Source of the DNA: JBCCFX01 sp039029515
Lineage (GTDB): Bacteria > Planctomycetota > Phycisphaerae > Phycisphaerales > SM1A02
Assembly: GCA_039029515.1 (NCBI GenBank)
Contig: JBCCFX010000086.1
Location: forward strand, 1 to 14,772
Direction: 5' to 3'
Length of the DNA stretch: 14,772 nt
Of this stretch, positions 1 to 7,420 are shown piece after piece; the first letter of the stretch is position 1, and each line of letters opens with the position of its first letter. Both the position numbers and the translations under genes were made by a program. The notes under the pieces are model-generated. The model saw nothing but the letters and a program-made list of their open reading frames with translations. It did no database searches and had not been told where the DNA came from.

Positions 1-13
1 CAAAAACTATCAC

Positions 14-87
14 CCACGGCGGCATTATCCCAAACCACACACCCCCCTCCCAACCACAAGCCCCGGGCCCGCCCACCCCGGCCCCCC
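14..87 (-). other. G-rich 3' flank with potential G-quadruplexes
   Basis: Read on the minus strand, the DNA just past the stop of the Spy/EF-hand gene carries G-runs of 6, 4, 3, 3 and 4 within 27 bases (87 down to 61), separated by only 2, 1, 1 and 3 bases. Further runs of 6 and 3 G lie at 51-42, and isolated GGG runs follow to position 14. This fits the usual four-run G-quadruplex pattern. It begins about 30 bases after the stop codon, so it would lie in the 3' untranslated part of that mRNA. A role in termination or mRNA stability is inference. No ordinary stem plus U-tract terminator is visible before the window edge, although a T-run lies at 7-3 on that strand. Confidence 0.6.
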
Positions 88-116
88 GCTTCTCATTTCA
101 GGTTGTTCAGCGTCGA

Positions 117-1802
117 TCAGGCGATCGGTTCCGCTCGGTTGTTGCCGCGGTTATTCCCACGGTCGCGCTGTCCACGATCTCGGCGCTGTTGCTGCATGGC
201 TTCAAGTTCGCCATCGCTCAGGACGCCGTCCTTGTTCGTATCGAATCGATCAAGCATCTGCTGTCGGCGTTCCTGCCGTGCCTGCTCGTCGTTTCGATCG
301 TCGCCACCGCCGCCACGTCCGCCCCAGCCGCCGCGCTGACCACGCTCACGTCGCACTTCTGGCAGCGCTGCAATCTGCTCTTCCGTCAGCATCTGCTCGA
401 GGAGCGTTCGATACTTCTGGTCGAGTTCCCGACGATCATCATACGAGTCGGCCACGGGATCTTCACCACGTGGACGTTCTTCGCCTCGTCGACGATTGCC
501 CCAGAAACCGCGTCCGCCACCGCCGCCTTCACGCATCGCTTCGGCAATTCGGCTGAATCGATTCGCCATTTCCATCGGCTCGTGCTCGCGCGTGGCGTTC
601 AGGATCTGTGAATTCCGAACCGCACGATCCATCATGTAGGCTTCTTCCAACGCGATGATCCCAGAGAGTACATCCTCATCCAGGCCTTCAAGCGCCTTGG
701 CGGCATCGTACGCAGGCAATGCGCCGCGACTGCGGTAGATTCGCGGATATGCACTGGATCGCCATTCGGCCGCGAATGCTTCGGAGACCGGCGGCACAGC
801 AGAATCCAGAATGATTTGCGCGTACTGCTCATTCGTGTTGCGGACTGCCGTTCGGTAACCGGCTTCTTCAGTCGCGACCTTGATCGCGCCTTCGAAGTTC
901 CGCGAGAACATCGAGATCATCATGTCGATGCGACTGTCTTCAAGGAACGTTTCACGCCGCTTCAATGCGGTATCGAGCGACAGTTCATATTCCTGCATCA
1001 CGAGCGGATCGATTCCCGTGCCTTCAAATGACTCGACGTCGATGTCACGCAGAATGGCGAACAGATCGGTACTCTCACCGGCAAGTCGACCGTTCCGCAT
1101 TGACTTCTCGCGACGCAGATCGCGGACAAAGTCATCGAATTGCGGCGTTTGCTTTTCCGTCAACGTGATGAAGACATCGTCGAGGAATTGCTGCCGCAGT
1201 TGACGACGCTTCGTCTTCCATTCGTTGGCGATTCGGCGAGCATCATCCTGCAGGAGCTCAAGTTCTTCGGCTTCGGGCATCGGCGGACGAAGCTCTTGCA
1301 TCTTCTCGCCGGCGGCCTGCATCTGTCCACGAAGGCCTTCAAGCTTCTGCTCGACCGACTCGGAGTTCTGAACCACGCCGGCACGAAGCGCCTGGTTGAG
1401 CTCATTCATCTCGCGCCGAATCGCGCGCATTTCGTTGATGACCTCGCGGCGTTGATCGCGAGTCGCACTGTCTTCATTGCGGTCCGGCCTGAGATCCGTG
1501 AACTGCTCCATCGTCAGCTCGGAACCTTCCGTGAAGGCGGCCTGGTAATCATCGAGCAGCGTTTCGACCAGCAGTTGCTGGGTTGCGTCGAGATCGAGCC
1601 GGTCGGTGAACATCGGCATGTCGCGACGGAGAAACTCCGGCTGCATGAACTGGCCGAACATTCGTCCGCCCGGATTGCGGTTTCCACGATTCTCGCGGTT
1701 GCCACGGCCCTGGCCCAGCGCGTCGCCGGCCACAAAGAGCATGGTGAAGGCAATCGCCAGAACGGTCGCTCCGCGACCTCGGAAACGGTTGAAATGGTGC
1801 AT
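117..1802 (-). CDS. Secreted Spy-like protein with C-terminal EF-hand
   Basis: This encodes 561 residues and no named family is recognised. Residues 1-30 form a signal peptide with a hydrophobic core at about 12-26 and a likely cut after Ala-Leu-Gly30, so the protein should be exported. A segment from residue 69 (LDLDATQ) resembles the LTxxQ helices of Spy/CpxP-type periplasmic proteins. Similar motifs lie at 212-218 (ITLTEKQ) and 472-476 (LTEEQ). Much of 110-310 is charged and probably helical or coiled coil. Gly/Arg-rich linkers occur at 426-440 and 487-500. A canonical EF-hand loop, DTNKDGVLSDGE, spans 521-532. The start at 1802 is chosen over an ATG at 1841 because an AGAGGAGA ribosome site lies 8 bases upstream and the signal peptide begins there. 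It is divergent from the sigma factor operon, whose last gene also combines Spy-like helices with EF-hands, so it may belong to the same regulon (inference). Calcium binding is predicted, not shown. Confidence 0.85.
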   Translation of the reverse strand: MHHFNRFRGRGATVLAIAFTMLFVAGDALGQGRGNRENRGNRNPGGRMFGQFMQPEFLRRDMPMFTDRLDLDATQQLLVETLLDDYQAAFTEGSELTMEQFTDLRPDRNEDSATRDQRREVINEMRAIRREMNELNQALRAGVVQNSESVEQKLEGLRGQMQAAGEKMQELRPPMPEAEELELLQDDARRIANEWKTKRRQLRQQFLDDVFITLTEKQTPQFDDFVRDLRREKSMRNGRLAGESTDLFAILRDIDVESFEGTGIDPLVMQEYELSLDTALKRRETFLEDSRIDMMISMFSRNFEGAIKVATEEAGYRTAVRNTNEQYAQIILDSAVPPVSEAFAAEWRSSAYPRIYRSRGALPAYDAAKALEGLDEDVLSGIIALEEAYMMDRAVRNSQILNATREHEPMEMANRFSRIAEAMREGGGGGRGFWGNRRRGEERPRGEDPVADSYDDRRELDQKYRTLLEQMLTEEQIAALPEVRRERGQRGGWGGRGGGGDDRNDEQARQERRQQMLDRFDTNKDGVLSDGELEAMQQQRRDRGQRDRGNNRGNNRAEPIA

Positions 1803-2007
1803 TGAGAGATTCTCCTCTGCGGAAAAGCGGTGATCGCGCACCGCATGCGTCGTGCCTTGGTCTTCGATGGTACGGACCTCGGCGATGAGCTATCCCCGAT
1901 AATTCACACCGTTTTTTCCCCAAAGATGCGGTGGTCGCCTCGCCGAAACCGTTGGAGACCCGGAGCCGAACATGCCAACGGCGACCCGGGGCGACGGAGA
2001 ATGACGC
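1803..2007. promoter_or_regulatory. Divergent intergenic region with inverted repeats
   Basis: These 205 bases separate the minus-strand Spy/EF-hand gene from the plus-strand sigma factor gene, so promoters for both should lie here. A 6-bp stem, GCGGTG/CACCGC, lies at 1827-1844 in the 5' leader of the minus-strand gene. A 7-bp inverted repeat, CCGTTGG (1949-1955) and CCAACGG (1975-1981), with a 19-base spacer lies just upstream of the sigma factor ribosome site. It could be an operator or a leader hairpin. A GATAAT element at 1898-1903 is like a -10 box but lacks a good -35 partner. I do not see a convincing housekeeping promoter. An ECF-dependent, autoregulated promoter is possible but its consensus is unknown here. 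Confidence 0.4.
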
Positions 2008-2595
2008 GTGTCCATCGATGTGAATCTCGAACGATGCTGCCGGGGCGATGCTGCGGCATGGCAGACGTTTGTGATTCAGACCGCCCCGCTCATCGCCACG
2101 GCCATCCGCCGGGTGCTCTCTCGCGGATCCGCGCCAGGACGTGGGCTGGACGTCGATGATGCGGTCCAGGAAGTGTTCATCCGGCTCGTGAAGGACGATT
2201 TTCGACTGCTTGCCTCCTTTGATCCGGGCCGAGCATCGCTCTCAACCTGGCTGACGATCGTCGCCCGAAGCACCACGATCGACCTTGTCCGACGTCGGAA
2301 TCTTGAATCCGGTTCGCTCGATGATGTCCCGCCGGCGGCGATCGTCATTGACGATCGCCCTGATCTCTCCTGGGACGACCTGCCAACCCACGTCCTCACC
2401 GATCGCCAGCGACTGGTGTTGCAGTTGACGTTTATGCATGGGCTGACGGTCCCGGTGGCGGCCGAATCTCTCGGCGTCAATGAACAGACCATCCGTAGCA
2501 CCCGGCATAAGGCCCTTGAGCGACTCCGAGCAGCCGTGTTCTCGGACGAGAATTCCCCCAAAACCGCGGGGAGAATCGGGCCTGACGATGCGTAG
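2008..2595 (+). CDS. ECF-type RNA polymerase sigma factor
   Basis: This encodes 195 residues, a typical length for an ECF (group 4) sigma factor. The sigma-2 region is at about 47-97. It contains DDAVQEVFIRL (residues 50-60), which matches the conserved D-x-x-Q-E-x-F core-binding helix, followed by STWLTIVARSTTIDLVRRR, the -10 recognition part. The sigma-4 helix-turn-helix is at about 130-175, from LTDRQRLVLQL through VAAESLGVNEQTIRSTRHKALERLR. It would direct RNA polymerase to a small set of promoters. The GTG start at 2008 is supported by GGAGA 7 bases upstream. The stop overlaps the start of the next gene by 8 bases, typical of a sigma/anti-sigma pair. The signal it answers is not visible in the protein and is inferred from its neighbours. 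Confidence 0.92.
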   Translation: MSIDVNLERCCRGDAAAWQTFVIQTAPLIATAIRRVLSRGSAPGRGLDVDDAVQEVFIRLVKDDFRLLASFDPGRASLSTWLTIVARSTTIDLVRRRNLESGSLDDVPPAAIVIDDRPDLSWDDLPTHVLTDRQRLVLQLTFMHGLTVPVAAESLGVNEQTIRSTRHKALERLRAAVFSDENSPKTAGRIGPDDA

Positions 2596-3112
2596 AACAG
2601 ATAGACCCATGTCACATAATGGACACCAACCTGATTCCCCTGAGACGACCTGGTCTGAGACCGACCTGCTGATGCATCTCGCGGCACTGGCTGACGGCCG
2701 GCTCGATGACGATGCTCGGGCTGCACTCGAACGGGAGCTGGGCAACAACCAGCATGCTCGTCTCGTGCTCGCGAGCGCCGCCGATGACGCTGGGGTGGCC
2801 ATCGATGAAGCACCGGTATCGCTGCAGACCATGCAGGCTGCCACGGCGTTGGTGCCTGCCCCCATGCGTACACGTCGTGCACCGGACATCTGGACGTGGC
2901 GCATCGTCCGCGCCGGCGTCGCGGTCGCCGCATGCATCGCGGTTGGCGTCAGCGGTTATCGAATCGGCACGGGTTCCGTCCCGGTCACCACGCCGTCCAG
3001 CGATGATCTTGTTCAGGAAATGACATTTGGTGTATTCGGCGACGATGACGATGCGCTGCTCGATAGCGACTTCGCCGTGCTGGCCCAGACCATGCTTGAG
3101 GTGTCACCGTGA
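2588..3112 (+). CDS. Putative single-pass membrane anti-sigma factor
   Basis: This encodes 174 residues if it starts at the ATG that overlaps the sigma factor stop. An in-frame ATG at 2609 would give 167. Residues 25-65 (DLLMHLAALADGRLDDDARAALERELGNN) look like the helical N-terminal domain of anti-sigma factors, but the usual zinc-binding His-x3-Cys-x2-Cys motif is absent. One membrane helix spans about 106-124. The short periplasmic tail (125-174) contains an acidic cluster, GDDDDALLDSD, at 151-161. Position directly after an ECF sigma gene with overlapping reading frames, plus topology, support an anti-sigma role. Sequence similarity alone would be too weak to name it. It would hold the sigma factor at the membrane and respond through its tail to the periplasmic partner encoded next, with which it overlaps by 4 bases (GTGA). 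Confidence 0.7.
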   Translation: MRRTDRPMSHNGHQPDSPETTWSETDLLMHLAALADGRLDDDARAALERELGNNQHARLVLASAADDAGVAIDEAPVSLQTMQAATALVPAPMRTRRAPDIWTWRIVRAGVAVAACIAVGVSGYRIGTGSVPVTTPSSDDLVQEMTFGVFGDDDDALLDSDFAVLAQTMLEVSP

Positions 3113-3825
3113 TCCGAACAATCGTGTGGCTCGTGCTATCACTCTCGTTGCTGTTCAACTTGTTCTTTGCCGTTGGCTATGTCCAGGCGAAGCGCCAGGC
3201 TGATCAGGCTGCATCGTCGACGCCGGTGGAACAGATCAGCAAGACGCTGCGCCTCGATGACACGCAGGAAAGCATCTATCGCGACCTCAAGACCAGCATG
3301 CGGACGCTGCGTGATCAGGCCATGGCCGACATGCGTGCCATCCAGATGGAACTTGCTGACGTGATGGGTGATCCGAACGCTGATCGAAGCCGCGTCGAGC
3401 AGATCGTCGAACGAAGTGACGCCTTACGCGAGACGATTCGCGAAGCCGAGCTTGCAACACTGGAAGAGTTTCTCGGTGTACTAAGCGTCGAACAGCAGAA
3501 CGAATTGCTTGGCCGCCTCGTCATGGAGAAGCACCATCGACGCCGTCCGACGCTCCGAGAGCGTTGTGATACGAATGGCGATGGCCATCTTGACGACGAA
3601 GAGTGGACGCGTTTTGACCAGCAACTTCGTGATCGCCAGCGAAGTTTCCGCGATCGATTCATGTCAGACACACAAAACGCTGGACAGCACCGAATCCTCG
3701 AACGCTTTGATGCAAACAAGAACGGCGTGCTCGACCCCGAAGAGCGTGAAGCATTTGAAGCCTTCCGTGAAGAACACGGCTGGGGTCGCCGCGGCGGCGG
3801 ACGTCCGGGATCACGTCGTCACTAA
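3109..3825 (+). CDS. Membrane-anchored Spy/CnrX-like sensor with two EF-hands
   Basis: This encodes 238 residues. An uncleaved N-terminal helix (about 3-24) should anchor it in the inner membrane with the rest in the periplasm. Residues 45-140 resemble Spy/CpxP/CnrX helical hairpins, with two LTxxQ-like positions: LRLDDTQ at 47-53 and LSVEQQ at 125-130. A long charged coiled-coil segment lies between them. Two canonical EF-hand loops follow: DTNGDGHLDDEE at 154-165 and DANKNGVLDPEE at 201-212. The C-terminus is Gly/Arg-rich. The GTG start overlaps the upstream stop by 4 bases and has GAGG 7 bases before it. By analogy with CnrX, which senses metal and controls an anti-sigma factor, it may be the sensor of this sigma/anti-sigma pair, with calcium or a similar ion as ligand. 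The analogy is inference. It could also be a plain periplasmic chaperone. Confidence 0.78.
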   Translation: MIRTIVWLVLSLSLLFNLFFAVGYVQAKRQADQAASSTPVEQISKTLRLDDTQESIYRDLKTSMRTLRDQAMADMRAIQMELADVMGDPNADRSRVEQIVERSDALRETIREAELATLEEFLGVLSVEQQNELLGRLVMEKHHRRRPTLRERCDTNGDGHLDDEEWTRFDQQLRDRQRSFRDRFMSDTQNAGQHRILERFDANKNGVLDPEEREAFEAFREEHGWGRRGGGRPGSRRH

Positions 3826-4034
3826 CCGACGATCGGATTCACACGTGTCCGTGTCGATGCCCTGCGCGCGACAAGTCCATGCCCATGCAAGATGACGTTC
3901 TCAGCTTCACGCCACACTTTCCTGACCACCCGACCAATCCTCCAACGTCGCGGTCACACTGCGCATGGCCGATCGTTCGTATGTGATGGCGTCTGCAAGA
4001 ACGTCTGGTGGCTGGTTTTCCTTTCAGCGCAATG

Positions 4035-4066
4035 AAAAACCCCCGGCCATAAGGACCGGGGGCTTT
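4035..4066 (-). terminator. Intrinsic terminator of the cysteine-rich gene
   Basis: On the minus strand a CCCCCGG/CCGGGGG stem (4062-4056 with 4046-4040) is followed by five T residues (4039-4035). Two further inner G-C pairs flank a UUAU loop with one bulged base. It lies about 45 bases after the stop codon at 4110. The plus-strand reading ends in CTTTG and would be a weaker terminator for the convergent sigma factor operon, for which I see no other candidate. Confidence 0.85.
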
Positions 4067-4076
4067 GAGTCTGCAA

Positions 4077-4095
4077 CACGTCACGATGTGACGTG
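4077..4095. other. Perfect 8-bp hairpin before the terminator
   Basis: CACGTCAC (4077-4084) and GTGACGTG (4088-4095) are exact inverted repeats around a 3-base GAT loop. It sits between the stop codon of the cysteine-rich gene and its terminator, so the 3' untranslated RNA would carry two tandem hairpins. There is no T-run next to it. It may protect the mRNA 3' end, or be a protein-binding palindrome. Confidence 0.55.
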
Positions 4096-4109
4096 CATGT
4101 ATTCAGACA

Positions 4110-7100
4110 TTACGGTGCGCACACCGTTTCGAGTGCAGCAGCATCAGCGCAGAGCTGATCCCATTCGGTGTCGCAGCAGAACGCATCAAGACCGCAGATG
4201 AGTTCGCAGCAAGCGACGTTCTCGCAACCAGGCGTACCGTTGGCGGCGTTGCAGTCACCTGCACCCGGGCCACAGACCGAAGGCTGCGGGCACGGGTTCG
4301 GGGTGCAGGCGGTACCTGCGCCCTGATAGACACCACCAGCGTCGGTGCACTGTGCTTCGTCCATGACGGTGAGGCATTCACCGGTGGACAGGCAGCAGGC
4401 ATCGCCGGTGACCATGTTGCATTCGACGGCAGCAGCATCAGCACAGAGCTGATCCCACGACGTGTCACAGCAGAAGGCGTCCAGACCGCAGATGAGTTCG
4501 CAGCATGCGACGTCATCGCAACCCGGGGTGCCGTTGGCGCTGAAGCAGTCGCCGGTGCCAGGACCGCACGCGGGCGGCTGCGGGCACATCACGGCGGCAC
4601 AGCTGTTGCCATCACCCTGATAGTCACCACCCGAGGCCATGCAGTCTGCCATATCAGCGGCGAGAGCGCAGGAACCGTCCGGGAAGCAGCATGCACCACC
4701 AACGAGGTTGCAGTTGGCAGCGGCAGCATCAGCACAGAGCTGATCCCACGAGGTGTCACAGCAGAAGGCATCCAGACCGCAGATGAGTTCGCAGCATGCG
4801 ACGTCATCGCAACCCGGGGTGCCGTTAGCGGCGAAGCAGTCGCCGGTGCCAGGACCGCACGCAGGCGGCTGCGGGCACATCACAGCACCACAGCCGATGC
4901 CATCACCCTGATAGGCGCCACCGAGGGCACGGCAGGCCATCGCGTCATCAGCGAGGGCGCAGGAGCCGTCGGGGAAGCAGCACGCACCACCGACGAGGTT
5001 GCACTCGACGGCTGCGGCATCAGCACAAAGCTGATCCCATGAGGTGTCACAGCAGAAGGCATCCAGACCACAGATGAGTTCGCAGCATGCGACATCATCG
5101 CAACCCGGGGTGCCGTTGGCGACGAAGCAATCGCCGGTGCCAGGACCGCACACGGGCGGCTGCGGGCACATGGCGACGGTGCAGCTCACGCCGTCACCCT
5201 GGTAGTCACCACCCGAGGCCATGCAGTCTGCCATATCAGCGGCAAGAGCGCAGGAACCATCGGCGAAGCAGCACGCACCACCGACGAGATTGCACTCGAC
5301 GGCTGCGGCATCAACACAAAGCTGATCCCACTCAGTCTCACAGCAGAAGGCATCCAGACCACAGATGAGTTCGCAGCATGCGGTGTCATCGCAACCCGGG
5401 GTGCCGTTCGGGGCAAAGCAATCACCGTTACCCGGACCGCACGGAAGCGGCTGCGGGCAGGAGACGGTCACGCAGAGGCTGCCATCGCCCTGGTAGGTAC
5501 CACCGGCCATATCGCATTCCATCTGACCGCCGGCGGCGTCCAGGCAGGAACCGTCAGGCAGGCAGCAGGCACCACCACCACCGGCGCCGACGCAGGTGAT
5601 GTTGAGCACGTCGGCACCACCGATGCCGCCGGCGGCACTGAATGCACCGACGCGGATCTTGTAGCACTGACCAGCAGTGACCTGAATGGAGAGTGACGCT
5701 TCAAGAGTGTTGTCGCACGGTAGGCCGGAGTCGCCTTCGTCGGCGTTGCCGTGATCGTCGTTGCACTCAAGAAGTGTACCGAGCGGATCACAACCGCAGC
5801 CTTCGTAGATGGCGATACGAGTATCGATGCCATCGGTACCGCAGGTATCCACGAACAGGGTGCCCGTGCAATCAGCGGTGTAGTTGTACCAGAGGTCCTG
5901 GTTGATGTCCTGGTTGTCAACGCCACCGAAGGGGAAGTTGCAATCCGGTTCATTGGGACCACTGTTGGTCGCGTTCGAAAGATCGAACGAAGTCGAACCC
6001 GAGTTCACCGCAACGCGATCGACGCATTCGTCGTTCGTCGCCGGCGGCGGCGGGCACGTGACGTCGGCGCAGAAGACGCCGTTGCCCTGGTAGTCACCAC
6101 CAGCAGCATCACACTCAGCCATACCACCACCGTTGGCGGTATCGAAGCATGAACCATCGGGGAGACAGCAACCACCGTCGACCGGCGGCAGCGGGCAGTT
6201 CACATCAGCACAAACCGAGTCGTTGCCCTGGAATGCACCACCAGCGGAGGCACACATGGACACGACTGCTTCGAAGCACGAGCCGTCAGGCAGACAGCAC
6301 GCACCGGACTTCTGGTCCTGTCCCATGACGTGGTTGTCAGCCTTGACGCCGAGCCACTGGAACATCGAACCGTCAGCCTCGTGACCGACTGTACTGTTGA
6401 AGACGCAGTAGAAGTTCGGACCGGAACCGAGGACCGGCTCGGCGGTGCCGTACTTCGTGGACGTCATCCAGGTGATGTGCTCTTCGTAGCCGGCAGGAAT
6501 GGTCACGGCGGTGAGGCCGATCTTCGTGCCTTCTTCGAAGTATTCCTGGTCCGGATCGTTGATGATCGGCTGCACGTTATGGCTGGTGATGACCGTCTGA
6601 TAGGCGATCACATCAGCTTCAGCACTCTTTCCTGGACGACCAGCTTCGAGCGCGTGCAGACCAACGGTGTTGATCGGCAGCGTGACCGACGTGCCCAGAC
6701 GCTTGGCAACGCCATTGTCTCGCCATTCGACGAGCGGCGCGAATTCAGCCGGGTGGACGTCGGCTTCGACCGTCACGTTTTTCTGGATGGACGTCAGATA
6801 ACGACCCGGCAGGAGTTCAGTCACGGAAGCAACTGACGCACCGAAGTAGTGGTCCATCGTCCAGTTGTTGAGCGCCATGCCGTCAAGATGCGGATCGACG
6901 ATCGTCTCTTCGACGACGCGGATGTTGGCAACGCCGATATCCTGCAGCGCGACCGGCTGCACGTCCCACATCAGGTCAGCTTTGTATCGCTTGCCCTGAA
7001 AGTCCACGCGAACGGACACAGGGGTCATACCTGTGTTCGTCAACACGGCCGTCGCGAATGACGTCGTGTCAGTACGAAGGGTCTGATAGGCGTTGCTCCA

Positions 7101-7400
7101 GGTCACGGCAGCCGCTTCCGGCACGCTGGCTCGGAGTTCAACGACCGTACCCAATGGCATCGCCGTTTGTTCAGGCACCTTGTGCCAACCGGTGGTCAGA
7201 CCATCGATCGGACCCATCAACACTTCAATCTTGTAACCCGGAAGTCCATTCGTCACTTTGCCGGAGACGCCCTGGTTGCTGCCGCTGAGCGACTGAGCAG
7301 CCTGACCGAATGCCGGAAGCGCCACGGACATCGTCGCAAGACCCGCGAATGTCGCACAACACAAATGTGTCAAGCGCGTTTGACGCGAAAGCTTTGACAT
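4110..7400 (-). CDS. Giant secreted cysteine-rich modular protein
   Basis: This encodes 1096 residues, with the start fixed by a near-perfect ribosome site AGGAGGTGA just upstream. Residues 1-32 are a signal peptide (likely cut after Ala-Phe-Gly). Residues 40-360 are Cys-poor and probably beta-sandwich, of unknown family. The rest is modular. Type A modules (about 38 residues, 6 Cys, GACC-PDGSC ... YQGxG ... CP) occur seven times, starting near 366, 409, 609, 707, 805, 901 and 999. Type B modules (about 50 residues, 10 Cys, CGPGxGDC ... NGTPGCDD ... CCELICGLDAFCC ... WDQLCADAAA) occur five times, starting near 654, 751, 848, 945 and 1043. A Cys-containing beta domain (about 456-603, with DLWYNYTADCTG) interrupts the A series. 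All cysteine counts per module are even, which suggests disulfide-bonded extracellular domains. There is no C-terminal anchor. I recall similar modules in other planctomycete secreted proteins, but know no assigned function. A surface, matrix or adhesive role is a guess. Confidence 0.85.
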   Translation of the reverse strand: MSKLSRQTRLTHLCCATFAGLATMSVALPAFGQAAQSLSGSNQGVSGKVTNGLPGYKIEVLMGPIDGLTTGWHKVPEQTAMPLGTVVELRASVPEAAAVTWSNAYQTLRTDTTSFATAVLTNTGMTPVSVRVDFQGKRYKADLMWDVQPVALQDIGVANIRVVEETIVDPHLDGMALNNWTMDHYFGASVASVTELLPGRYLTSIQKNVTVEADVHPAEFAPLVEWRDNGVAKRLGTSVTLPINTVGLHALEAGRPGKSAEADVIAYQTVITSHNVQPIINDPDQEYFEEGTKIGLTAVTIPAGYEEHITWMTSTKYGTAEPVLGSGPNFYCVFNSTVGHEADGSMFQWLGVKADNHVMGQDQKSGACCLPDGSCFEAVVSMCASAGGAFQGNDSVCADVNCPLPPVDGGCCLPDGSCFDTANGGGMAECDAAGGDYQGNGVFCADVTCPPPPATNDECVDRVAVNSGSTSFDLSNATNSGPNEPDCNFPFGGVDNQDINQDLWYNYTADCTGTLFVDTCGTDGIDTRIAIYEGCGCDPLGTLLECNDDHGNADEGDSGLPCDNTLEASLSIQVTAGQCYKIRVGAFSAAGGIGGADVLNITCVGAGGGGACCLPDGSCLDAAGGQMECDMAGGTYQGDGSLCVTVSCPQPLPCGPGNGDCFAPNGTPGCDDTACCELICGLDAFCCETEWDQLCVDAAAVECNLVGGACCFADGSCALAADMADCMASGGDYQGDGVSCTVAMCPQPPVCGPGTGDCFVANGTPGCDDVACCELICGLDAFCCDTSWDQLCADAAAVECNLVGGACCFPDGSCALADDAMACRALGGAYQGDGIGCGAVMCPQPPACGPGTGDCFAANGTPGCDDVACCELICGLDAFCCDTSWDQLCADAAAANCNLVGGACCFPDGSCALAADMADCMASGGDYQGDGNSCAAVMCPQPPACGPGTGDCFSANGTPGCDDVACCELICGLDAFCCDTSWDQLCADAAAVECNMVTGDACCLSTGECLTVMDEAQCTDAGGVYQGAGTACTPNPCPQPSVCGPGAGDCNAANGTPGCENVACCELICGLDAFCCDTEWDQLCADAAALETVCAP
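4113..5576 (-). repeat. Tandem A+B coding repeats, about 291-294 bp each
   Basis: The C-terminal part of the cysteine-rich gene consists of five consecutive A+B units, with A modules starting at about 5576, 5279, 4985, 4697 and 4406 (minus strand). The middle units are nearly identical in DNA as well as protein. For example, the stretches around 4435-4590 and 4730-4885 differ at only a handful of positions by eye. The first and last units are more diverged. This pattern suggests expansion by recent duplication or gene conversion, with the ends as older copies. Copy number could vary between strains and could be miscounted in a short-read assembly. Confidence 0.85.
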
Positions 7401-7420
7401 GCTTCACCTCCTACATGCAA

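Noticed and set aside
1140..1805. Plus-strand open frame of 221 residues
   Set aside because: It is antisense to the Spy/EF-hand gene, whose signal peptide, ribosome site and EF-hand support the minus strand.
3839..4084. Small minus-strand open frame of 81 residues between the convergent genes
   Set aside because: It begins downstream of the neighbouring gene's terminator hairpin in the wrong relation, overlaps that hairpin and has no domain or ribosome site.
4113..5576. CRISPR-like or noncoding satellite array
   Set aside because: The period is about 291-294 bp, a multiple of three, in frame throughout, and encodes conserved cysteine modules.
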